Source: Litomosoides sigmodontis
Lineage: Eukaryota; Nematoda; Chromadorea; Rhabditida; Onchocercidae
Assembly: GCA_963070105.1 (NCBI GenBank)
Contig: OY718807.1
Coordinates: 1,317,001 to 1,381,000, forward strand
Length of the DNA stretch: 64,000 nt
Direction of reading: 5' to 3'
Numbering within the stretch: position 1 is the first letter of the stretch; each line of letters begins with the position of its first letter. Of the stretch, positions 25,450 through 36,100 are shown in pieces. Below the pieces are notes generated by a model. That model had not been told where the DNA came from. It made no database searches and saw nothing but the letters and a program-made list of their open reading frames with translations. The translations under genes and the position numbers were made by a program.

Positions 25450-25485
<36 letters not shown>

Positions 25486-25509
25486 CCTATCCCCTAGCTG
25501 CTTACAACG

Positions 25510-25570
<61 letters not shown>

Positions 25571-28500
25571 AAAAGGCCATCCATGTATGGGTCGATATTG
25601 ATGAGCGGAGGAGCAAAAGCATTATTAGGCTTGGTATTGGATGGAAAAATATTTTCTCCCATCTCCCCATTCGTCGCAGTCTGTGTGTTACCCGTATATT
25701 CCCTTAGCTGTTGTGGATTTGATAAGCTATTAAGCAACCAACACTTCCGAGGATTTCAATTCCATGCAGCAGCAGCGTCAAGGCAGTGGTTCGAGATCCA
25801 TGTGCTGCAACTGCTAATTTACTATCCTAAAATGGATGGCTCCAGCTAGAGCGAACAGCGGACGACAACGATAGTATTCTTATCGTACATCATCTCCTCC
25901 AATTCCTCCCTTCACTCATTTTCCTCCTCACACTCGCATTACATCGTTCTACCAGTTGTTTGCTCATTTAAAACCCTTCCTTCCCTCTTTTCAAATGAAC
26001 AAATAAAAAAAAGCACAGAGGAAGAAGAAGAGGAAGAAAAATACGACCAAATTGGAGAGAGAAAAAGCGCATATTTTCCTTCTCATCCAATTTTCTTTTT
26101 TTTTCGATAAATGGCGAAAATAAACAATCGTATAAACGGAAGAAGAAAGAGCGACATATTACTATTATTTACGAAGTGTAAACCTAGAACACTTCGTTTT
26201 CCCGAATTTTCATCGAATTATCGAAGAGAAGAGGAAGAAGTGCAGGAATCCATTGAAAAGCCTCATCATCACACGTCCACTTCTCCTTTCCCATGGAGCA
26301 AGCAATGTCGCTGCATCGACGGATTCGAGGTTAGGCAACTTTCCCTTTGAAAAAATTGAATAAACTTTTGTTTCAAATAGATAAATCGTTAAATAATGAA
26401 GCGAGAGGAAACATGATGCGGCACAACATGCACCGATAAGTGCTAGTAGCATTACGGAATCCCTTACTTTCCTTTGACATTTCAAAATACCTCGGTTACA
26501 GTTTCATTTCTCCGGAACACACCTCCTATTGCTTCATTCCTCCGTATGTGCCAACAGTTTTGCATTTGTTGTCGAAGATACTTACAAAAATTTCAATGCT
26601 AATATTTTCTCGTAAGGTAATCTCAGCCAGATACCTATGATATCTTCAGAAACCATAATTTGGCTACGGAAATTAAGCATCGAAGATTCTTCTGCTTGTT
26701 ATAACAGTATCGCTTCCAAAGGGTGCAAACTGTAATTTCAGTGTGCTGCTTGTAGTGCCGCTAAACACGCACGCAGAACACGTCAAACAAACAACACATC
26801 ATACCCTGTATCCTCTCCTCCACTAAACCTGATTCAGCTCACTGCAAGTTGAGCATCAACCTCACTCACACTATCAACTCCGAGAAATTGCCAGGCTTCA
26901 CTCCTCTCCCTTATCAACTCTTATTAACAGTCCCCACTGATTGTTCCGTGCTATCGTAGTCCTTATCATCATCTATCAAAATTCTCTTTTCCGTCCTCTC
27001 TCTCTTTCTTTTGCTCTCTTCTCCTCACTTGAATGAGACAGTGTTTTGGGAGTTTTTTCATTCTTTTCCGATTATTTCATTTTTCATTTTTTTTTTGCTT
27101 TAAACTATTTACCCAAATCATTTGTGGCACAAAAATATTTTACAATTTTTACTGTGTTATACAGCGTTTCCCCCGAAATGTTACATTTGGTATTTGACAT
27201 AGTGACTCGTGCTAAAGTAATCACCTAAGGTTCTTGCCTGCGTACCACTACAGCAGAATCTCGTGCTTTCAGCTAAAGCATTATACGTATAAATACTGTG
27301 CAATGAAGTGATCCATAATTATTTTGCAGAATTTGAATGTCAAATACGACGATGGAAGCAAGTGAGATTTGCTCCCCTTACGAGGCATGTCTTCGCCTCA
27401 CGTAGGTCATCTAGCGTAGAACCACAAGTGGGACAGGTTTCACGGCTTTTCCCGAATCCAAACTGCTCATTTCCACCGCAAACCAATCCACTTTCACGAC
27501 GGAATATGGGTAATTTTTGTTATTTTACGTGAAAGGAACCTAATCGTAATGTGCTCAAAAATGAAGGAAAAGGATGGATTATCGTTTTGTACTTTTTATC
27601 TAAAATGCCAAATGGCAATTGTTTTGTGTAAAAGCAATTATTTTATAAACTGTGTGGACACGTTTTGATACTGCAAATGTGTAAGAAGTTCCTTTCTTAT
27701 AGCTGATGGAGGACATCGTCGAAATCTCCCGGAACTGCCAACAACTATTTCTCAATCTTCACCCGTCAGCGCTGCTGATGATACGGTATGTCACTTGAAA
27801 AATAACAATAGAGTTATTTTCGGATTCTGATTTCAGAAACATATCTAGTGGGAAATTAGAACCAGCGAAGTTGAAAGGGATGCCTCAAAAAAATTAAAAT
27901 TATACATGGAAGATATGAACGTGACTGCTCAAGCGTCCGCCTTTTATCATTTCATTTTCACTGTCTCATAATTTTTTTTTTTTCATTTCTTGTTATTTTC
28001 AGTTGACTAAACGTTTAACGGAGATCAAAAGACTATCAGGCCGAATAACTATTATGAATACTGTGTACCAAACAACGAAAGAAAGTTTAAAAAGAATAGG
28101 AGAGCTGGGTTCCGGTACTTGCGGCGTTGTGTATAAAGCCCGATTCGAACAAACCGGAACGATTATGGCTATTAAGGTTGCAATACTATGATTTATTGGT
28201 TCGCGGAAATAATTCTTCAAAATTATTTTAAAAGGCTGTAGAGAAACATTTTTATAACTTTATCTTCTATATATTTGAGTTCTAAACTGTTTTAGCAAAT
28301 GGTTATGACATCAGAGGCAGAAGAAAACAAACGTGTCCTAATGGACCTAGAAGTAGTACTTCGCTCACACGATTGCCCGCATATTGTGCGATGTTACGGG
28401 TGCTTTATTACGGATGTAAGCTTTTTAAAGTTTATGTTGGGAAAGTGTTTTTTAAACTGTTTTTATGAAGTCTTTTTTAATCAGATTAGCACGGTTAACT

Positions 28501-30079
28501 TGATTTGTGTACACTGAATAGAGGTGTAGTTTAAGATATTTGATGTTTATCTCACTGCACTCCAAGAATTATACATCTCGGGTTTCTTATATTTGAGAAA
28601 GTCCGTGTTAAAAGGATGTGAAATTTAAATATTTCAGTTTGAAGTACTGATTTGCATGGAATTAATGGCAACATGTCTGGATAAACTTTCCAAACTTGTG
28701 CAGGGTGGCTTTCCAGAGGATATCCTTGGCAAAATGGCTGTTTCAATTATAAAAGCTTTGGATTATTTAAAAGTTGCTCAGGTACTATCGTCCTGGACTT
28801 ATGTTTGCTATTGTTCTATATGTTATTAATTCAAAAAAGGTACGGATGAGAAGAGGACTCTGTTTTAGTCTTAATTCATGAAGTAAGTGCTATGAAGTCA
28901 ATGATTTCCTGAAGTTGTCGAATTAAGCGACTTCGTAATTTTTAACAAAATACATCCTTTAAAATGAAAAAAATTGTAACGCTTTTATCATTTCTGGTGA
29001 CAGTATTAAATCTAACTGAAACTTATATTAAAAAGACTACTGGTGCCACTTCTCAAATAATTTCATTTTTACTTTTTATGTAGCATTTTATGTCGTACAC
29101 ACATAGCAGTGAGAAATGCAAATGATGTGTCTCAAGAAGTGCTATTGAAATTTCAAATTTACTTGCAGAATATTATTCATCGTGATGTAAAGCCGTCGAA
29201 TATTTTGCTGGATTTGAATGGGACGGTTAAATTATGTGACTTCGGTATTGCCGGGCGTTTAGTTGATTCAATGGCTCGAACCCGTACAGCAGGTTGTTCC
29301 GCTTATATGTCGGTAAGTTATTGGAAACTTTTCAACTTGAAAGATTATAGGGCAAAGATTAAACAAAATCTAAACAATTTGATCAGGCCAAGTTCATTTC
29401 TGTTTTCATCTATAATATTTCAAATTTATGAATTGTCATGAATTTTATGTTTATCCGTAATTACAGCCAGAGCGATTGGAAGCACAAGATGAATATGATG
29501 TTAGGGCTGATGTTTGGAGTGTTGGAATTTCATTGGTCGAATTGGCTAAAGGCGAATATCCCTATCGTGGTTGCAATAGTGAATTTGAAGTACTTTCACG
29601 AATTGTTTCCGATCCAGCACCGGTGCTGCAACCTGAAGAAGGGTTTTCCCCAATGTTCTGTGATTTTCTCCGCCTTTGCCTTACGAAGAATTATCACTTC
29701 CGACCAAAATATACTGAACTTTTGGTATGTTTCGTGAAAATCCTTGAATTACTCTCAAGTCCTTTTTTTCCATTTTACGTCACTTCTTAATCAAATCAAG
29801 TTAACAATAATTGAAGAATGTAGGATTGCTTGAATAATGTGAACTCAAATATGTAGCATAGGAAAATTTTGCTAGGGTAAGCGATATAACATGTCATTTT
29901 ATGACATCAGGGAATATACATCTGGGCCAGCTTTATTAAATTGGAAAGAAGCTTTTCATTTCTTTTCGGCACACGCTTTTCACTGCAAGGTTTCATTTCA
30001 GCAACATGAATGGGTATTACATTATGAGACTGCAAGCGTGGATGTTGCTGGTTGGTATCAAAGGATTGTCCAGAGTTGA
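24669..30079 (+). CDS. MAP2K7: MAP kinase kinase of the MKK7 (JNK kinase) type
   Basis: Dual-specificity kinase that activates JNK-type MAP kinases; the nearest C. elegans relatives are MEK-1 and JKK-1. Exons 24669-24696, 24784-24849, 27330-27509, 27703-27785, 28003-28176, 28296-28415, 28638-28781, 29169-29312, 29467-29724 and 30002-30079 give about 424 residues, the usual MKK7 length. The kinase domain has GSGTCG (about 155-160), the ATP lysine in MAIK (177), HRDVKPSN (about 269) and DFG (about 289). The activation-loop SMART (S299, T303) matches MKK7's S-K-A-K-T. MSPE and [20 protein letters not shown] follow. The tail [16 protein letters not shown] is MKK7-like. RRNLPELP (about 97-104) resembles a MAPK-docking site. 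The first two small exons and the 2.5-kb intron after them are inferred from phase only. From 27330 on the model is firm. Confidence 0.88.
24926..24962. repeat. Perfect 14-bp inverted repeat (hairpin)
   Basis: ATGATTTATCATGG (24926-24939) pairs perfectly with CCATGATAAATCAT (24949-24962) around a 9-base loop. It lies just after the inferred second exon of the kinase gene, in an otherwise unstructured AT-rich stretch. Confidence 0.9.
25452..25484. repeat. (ACT)n microsatellite
   Basis: Eleven ACT triplets. Confidence 0.96.
25514..25567. repeat. (GT)n microsatellite
   Basis: Pure GT dinucleotide run of 54 bases. The Cys-Val and His-Thr frames over it are artefacts. Confidence 0.97.
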
Positions 30080-32090
30080 TTATGAGCTTCTTTTCATCAT
30101 ATGTATAAATCTGGAAAAATTTTCCTCCAAATTGCTGTGAATTATTAAAAAGTGATAATGTTAAGCAAGCAAGGGCTGCTACTGCTTATTGGAGAATACT
30201 AAGTGTTGAATTTTCCGGCATAGAATAATTATTGTCGCAGTTCAATAATAATGTAAATATTATTTATATCATCATTATTTCAGTTTCAAAGTCGACTCAA
30301 TATTTTCTTAAAATTTTGTTCAATTCGAAATTATTACTTAATTTTCAGTTTTAAATAATGCTTTAGATTATTTTTCAATCCACCGTTCTCCTTTTAAGAA
30401 AGACTTATAGATCTTATATGATTGTATATCTTATAAGAAAATTTTGATATTGGTTTGATAAAATTTTGTTAGACTTTATTTACTTAAAATTCACCACTTA
30501 ATTCTCGGTTTAAAAAAATGTTTTAGTAGGTTCACGCCTCTCTTTTTTTTGTTCAAAAATACTATCTTTTCAAAAGAGATAGATAGACTGCTTATCTTCC
30601 AAGTTTATATTCACTGTAATTGTCTTTGCTCCAAAGCATCACATCGTGACTCTACTCAGCAATATCTTTGTAATCTCTGATAGCCAAAAATCCTGAAACG
30701 GTAAATGGTAGTTTGGTGATTTTGTTATTTTTGCTTGCTCATTTACTGAAAAAAAACGTGTCGGTGAGAGTGTAACTCTTTACTTATACTGTTATTCATA
30801 TCGAGTAACTGGGGGTAATATATATTTGTTTATTGAGCTTCCTTCAAGTAATTTCAATTAACTGATCTTGGTTGGGCAGCTTTATAACTACAACTTTGTT
30901 TCAATGTTGCAATGAGATATATTACGCTTGGTTACTCCATGTTAACCAGTTGTTAAAACTGTAATGATTCAAACAAGATGTTCAGAAAGTTCAGGTGTGG
31001 AAAGAAAGCAAGGTGGGTAGTTTACTATTTGAAAATAATCGCTGTAATTGTTGGTGTGTTGATTTATTATGTTTGTTATATTTTCATGGTAGTTGTTCAT
31101 TCCTGTGCGAATGATTTTTTTTCCGTGTTGTATTGAATTCATATGCTCTTTGCCTGTTTTACACCAAAAAATGTTTGATAAATTTGTTGTTGAAAAGTTA
31201 TTAATTTTTTGTAATCAAATTTTTATGTGTAAAGTAAGAAAGTGCAAGTTGTTTTCAGCTTGGAAAATTCTTCACATTCAACTATCCAATTTTTGAAGGT
31301 CAATTTTAAAAGGGAGAGACTTACTTGTAAGAGCTACTCCAATAGTTTTCATCTTTATTGGTCGTGGATTTCCACACTTTCAATTCAAAGTTCGGTTGTA
31401 GCAATCGTTTCAGTTTTCTCAATCAAATGCTATCCGTAGTTTTGGAATCCTTTCTGCATTTCCACAGTTTTGTTTTCCATCGCCGTAACTGTTACTGTTT
31501 GAAGAAAGGGTGAGATGAAAATCGTAAACTACCATTTCCTCCACTTGCCACTTTTTTTAATTGATGAAATTCCTGAAGCATCAGCTGTGCTTGCAACCGA
31601 TCGTTGAATTACTTTGTGAGTTCTAAACTACCTTGCCGCATGGCGAGTATCGGAGGAAAAATAAGTCATTTAACCAATGGCTGCTAGTTTCCCTTCATTT
31701 TTTCGCTCATCAGAAGTCAGTTCATGTGACGATGGGAAGTGCTTCATCCAGATCGCTGTTCAAATAATTATGCAAGCACTTGTCTGCAAGCTCAGCATAC
31801 TGCATCACATCTTTGCTTACCACTCCTTCATTATTTCTTTCCTCAATTCTCTTCTTTTATCAAAACATTCAAACTTCAAACTTTGTGTTTCAATGTTCTA
31901 ATTTGCATAACTGTTTTGTCAAATTCTAATTATCCACACTTCTGCTTTTATTAACATAATTAATTTTCAAGGATCGGCAGTGAAATTTGAATAAGTACAA
32001 TTTTTGAGAATTAGCATATTTTGAGTTTGTATTAAAATAGTTGGCAGTATTCATTTGAACGGATTGTTGTAGTGCTGGACGCAAATATTG
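30080..32090. other. Intergenic spacer between the kinase and CUE-protein genes
   Basis: About 2 kb of AT-rich DNA. I read all frames and found no supportable exon. It holds the kinase 3' UTR and, presumably, the promoter for the CUE protein and RdRP genes. Confidence 0.6.
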
Positions 32091-32095
32091 TTCAG
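32091..32095 (+). promoter_or_regulatory. Trans-splice-like acceptor ahead of the CUE-domain protein
   Basis: ttcag ending at 32095, just two bases before the ATG at 32098: the usual position of a spliced-leader acceptor in nematodes. Confidence 0.5.
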
Positions 32096-32097
32096 AA

Positions 32098-32727
32098 ATG
32101 TTTTCAAGCGAATGGAAAATTTTGCAAATACGTGTAAGTTCCAATTGATAATAATACTATGTTTTGCTGCCTCATTTAGCACTTTAGCATTTGACTTAAT
32201 TAGGAATTAATTACCGTAAGTCGTGCAATTAGTGCATTCTAATTTCCAATATTCATCTTTCATCTTTCACGAACAGGAAATAAAATGGGCAATTTTCATT
32301 ATCTTTTCTTTCGTTAATTTACTTAATACACTTTATGATTATTTTAAATCTGTCAACAAATATCATAGGCATTGAAAAATTAGGGAAAGATAAATAAACT
32401 GGAACTGTACTGTCAGTATAAGTGACGTCATCAGTCAGTTACTATTATTTATAGGATATGTTTCCGTGCCTAAGTGTCGAACAGACCCGACATTTGCTAC
32501 GTGAGGCAAATGGAAATTTAGATGATGCGATTGAAATGGCATTTGAATTATTAGATGATACGCCTGGTGCATCAAATTCCGTTGTCGGAGGTTACGAATT
32601 GGGAGATACAGTAAATCACTGTACGGTAACCTCAATACTATCACCACCTTCAGAAGTAAACCGAAATGAAGCGATTTGTGAAAGCTATTCGAGCAGGAAG
32701 TGCTCGAATGCGATGGAGTGGAAGTGA
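32098..32727 (+). CDS. Small CUE-domain (ubiquitin-binding) protein
   Basis: Two exons, 32098-32133 and 32455-32727, joined in phase 0 (strong gtaagt donor, tatag acceptor), encode 102 residues. Residues about 5-43 form a CUE domain. WKILQIRDMFPCLS carries the diagnostic MFP motif, with the following helix RHLLREANGNLDDAIEM and a di-leucine FELLDD, as in Tollip- and ASCC2-type CUE domains that bind ubiquitin. The rest is polar and Ser-rich with no known domain and ends MEWK. The protein is very short for a CUE protein: no C2, RING or membrane segment accompanies the domain. It lies 0.35 kb upstream of the RdRP's acceptor, same strand, so it may be its operon partner. The biological role is not deducible from sequence. 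Confidence 0.72.
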
Positions 32728-33077
32728 TCTTTCTTTTATTTGAATTAAAATTAATTTTTTTTTGAATGCTTTAACACTCTGGATGGTTAGAAATTATCAG
32801 CACCTCTAATACATTGATTTCGAAAAATACTTTTGCTACATCAATCACTTGTTTTTCTATGACTTTTTTTTTGTTCACAGATTGATCATTTACAATAGCT
32901 TGACGCCAGCATCACAGGCTAATTTCAGGAACCTAAAATATAGCCTATACCTCCAAACAGGTAGAACAAGATTTGGTAGTCTTTATGCTCCTGTTAATTG
33001 GTCATTTTCGTTCTTTTTTGAAATAACTCCACTTTTTGTGTTTTGCCGCTATGTTGCGGTTACTTTCGAAATTACAG
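32728..33077 (+). promoter_or_regulatory. Short intercistronic gap ending in a trans-splice-like acceptor
   Basis: 350 bases between the CUE protein stop and an attacag acceptor at 33071-33077, which precedes the RdRP ATG by 25 bases. A second acceptor (gttcacag, near 32880) opens a frame with no plausible join. The length and the acceptor are compatible with a nematode operon junction. Confidence 0.4.
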
Positions 33078-33102
33078 ATTTATCACGGTGAAATTAAAGC
33101 TT

Positions 33103-36100
33103 ATGATCTCAGCAGAAGGCGTTCCGAAAGAACAAATCAAATACATCCTCAGAAATATTCTGCAACGCGTACGTTCACGCTTAATTTACTTTATTTTTGT
33201 TAAATTGAAAATTTCAACAATAGCAAGATTTTTGGCAACAAAAAGAAAAACCTTTCTTTGAAACTGTTCAGACGCATTTTGCAGTGTAACTGTTCAGTTC
33301 GACTTTTTGATAAATTAATGCCTTGTCTTCAAGCGGCTTATGAAGAAAAGTGCGTGGAAGTTCACGTTGAAGTTGAACTCTGTTGCGACAGAAAGTCGGA
33401 TCAAGAGGCGTTGATCGATTTCACGAAATCATTCGTTCTCGAGTCTGGGTAAGTTGCCCAAGCACTTCCCGCTTTTCAAGTGCGAAATTTGCATCCTTTT
33501 TCTTGTGAACATTTTGTTTACGTGAAGTATCACTTTTCAGCTACGGTCTCGAAATGCAACCTTACATGGAAATACGGAATATTGATCGAATATTAACCGA
33601 CGTACGGTTCGTTATTTGTGGTTGCTATTTTCGAGTCTGTCTATTCTTTGCATTTTGCTTCGGAAATTCAACTCGTTCCTGGAAAGTTTGATCAGATGAT
33701 TTGTGAAGTTGCTTCCTTTAGTTTTGCTTAGAAATTTTCATTTTCTGTATCTTCTTTTTCATTTAGCTTGTAAAATTTCTATCTTTTATCCCGAAATTTA
33801 TTCAAAATATGAAATTTGAATATGCGAGGAAATTCAATTAAACCGTTTGTTTACTTTTTGCCTCCACTCAAAGATTTGGTGCAAATCAGAATTGAAGTAA
33901 TGCATCATCATTTACAGGCCTGATCACGCAAATGTTGACATACTTTGGCTTGGGATTGGGAATATGCCAAATATGGGTTTGTTTTTCATCCGTGGCGAGT
34001 ACGTGACAAAGTATAATGCATGCAGTAATAAATTGGTTGCAAATTCGGTATGTGAAACAAAAATGAATAATGCGGCAGGTAAGTACTGTTTGTCGACAGT
34101 GTTCAAGGTTTAATTTTACGCTTAAAATATTTATTTTAAATTCTTTGTTCTATTTAATTTTTTTTTCAATTATTTCTTTGAATCCATTTATCAACTTTTG
34201 CGTTATGCTGTTCTACGATGCTTCAGAAGAGCCTAGAATACCATTCGATAAGCAAATAAGCACAAATTTGTTTAATTATTATACCAGTTATGTGATGACT
34301 ACTAGCAATCAGCAGAAACTGGTGCAATTTCGAAATTTAATTGGATTTAAATCAACAAAAATTTTTTTCAAAAGCGATTTGTAAACAACACTGAAATTTT
34401 GCCATTCACGCACAAAAATTCTCAATCATTGTTAATTGTTTCAAAATTTTAAAAAATTATGAAGTTTTTAATTTTAGCAAACGTATTAAATTCATTTTGG
34501 TGAAAATTACTTTTACTTTTTTAAATGTATTTTTTATTTTAGTTAAATTATAAAAAAATTAATTTTAGTTAATTTATTTTAGTAAAATCATGAATTTGAG
34601 AATTTCATAAATTATATTTCAGTCTTGTGTGAATTAAATTGCTATTAAACTAATGAAAATTTAGGTAATCATACACTGTTATCGTGGGCACATTTTGAAC
34701 ACGATCGACGATTGCTAACCATTTACTTTGCTATCAATAATATTACGTGTCCCTACGATGGACTCTCGTATACAGGCTACAAGTTTGTTATCACATACAG
34801 CTCATTCCATACGGTCATAATTGATTGTGATTCGGATCCGGATGAAAGGGATAACTATGTTTATATTTGTTTGCGACATCCACCACAGGTTTCATGCTTT
34901 ACCCTTCGTTGTTCCTCGGAGTGTTTATTTGTTTTTTTTTTTGTTCATCAGAACTACACTTTTGGGCAGCAATTTGACTCACTTTAGTGAAAGAGAAGAC
35001 ATTTCTTGAAATACTGCTAGTATGGAGAGCTACTGTAATATCGTTGATAGTTTAAATTTGATATGCTCAAAATGCAGCTCTGGGAAGCAGTACCACGATT
35101 TATGACAAATGGAAGGAGAGTGTTGAATATTGAGCATTGTCGAGACTGGATACGTGTTGGAAGTTTTCCGGGAAGCAAGTATTTTGCCGGTTGTTCTCAG
35201 GTGTTGTTTAATCTGTCAATTGTTTTTGTGGAAATCTGTGAAAGTTATAATTTAGATTTATTTATCTCTTCGATTGTCCTCATTTTTTAAGCAAAATTTT
35301 AGATTATTCGAACAGTTAATGAAGTGAAGGAGGTGAATTTTTATTCAGGAGGCTTTAGCAGGTTCATCATGGTTCGGTTTCTCGATGTCAAAAGAAACAG
35401 TAAAACCGGAAAAAATGTTCCCGGATGAAGTGGTTGATTGGCAAAAGCGCTCATTAAGTCAAAAATTGGTAATAATTCCCGTGATAAGTGTTCTTAGTGG
35501 TGAAATTTGGAAAATTTCAGCTTTAGTCTAATTATAACTTATACGAGAGTATAACTGACGGAAAAATCGGTACCTTATCATGACGTAGTTCACGCTACCT
35601 CATGGTGCTGCATTTCATTTTATCCGTCAAAAATACGCTTACACGCTTCTCTCATGTTTACAACGCTCTCATTAACGCTTTTTCCGGTTGAAGTTGTCCC
35701 AAACGAAGAAGGTCAATAAATGAAGTGTGAATAATTTTTTATCATTTTTGCAAAATTTGAATTTCTTACTTGAGAATTTGAAACATCAGGAAATAAACCA
35801 TCGCAATGCTTTTTTTTTCTTAAGGCTCCAACACGTCAGCTGTTTGAAATCATCGCGCGATGGAAACGTCGAGCCAAATGCAAGATATTTTTTGCTGCAG
35901 TTATGAAAATTCCACGACGAGAAATTTCGGACATTCGCATTCTACAACTGCCCTCGTTTAGGTGTCCGATTTGCATTGCGTTGTTGAGAGACAACTTTTT
36001 CAACTTTTTTTCATCTTGAAGAATTGTTTAAGGCGAACAGGAATTAAATCTCTGGTTAGAAAGGAAGAGTACTAAACTCTTACAATTCCATGATCACATC

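Larger units (their letters stand above)
24850..27329. other. Long inferred intron 2 of the MAP kinase kinase gene
   Basis: About 2.5 kb with a perfect hairpin at 24926-24962, an (ACT)n and a long (GT)n microsatellite, and less AT-rich stretches at 25.6-26.5 kb and 26.7-27.0 kb. An open frame at 26111-26350 with a donor-like end is noted but not accepted. If the first two exons are wrong, this is the promoter region. Confidence 0.45.

Noticed and set aside
25780..25810. GGTTCGAGATCC resembling a tRNA T-loop
   Set aside because: The flanking bases do not form the T-stem and no D- or anticodon arm or acceptor stem can be built; no tRNA or rRNA gene was found anywhere in the window.
25480..25849. 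Open frames with Cys-Val or His-Thr repeats on both strands
   Set aside because: They are translations of the (GT)n microsatellite with random flanks; no domain and no splice context.
26111..26350. 79-codon plus-strand frame ending near a gttagg donor, considered as a first exon of the kinase
   Set aside because: Its phase does not fit the acceptor at 27329 (a phase 1 end is needed; this gives phase 0 and a stop soon after).
32880..33070. Open stretch after a gttcacag acceptor, considered as an earlier RdRP exon
   Set aside because: No in-phase join to the exon at 33078 and no family resemblance.
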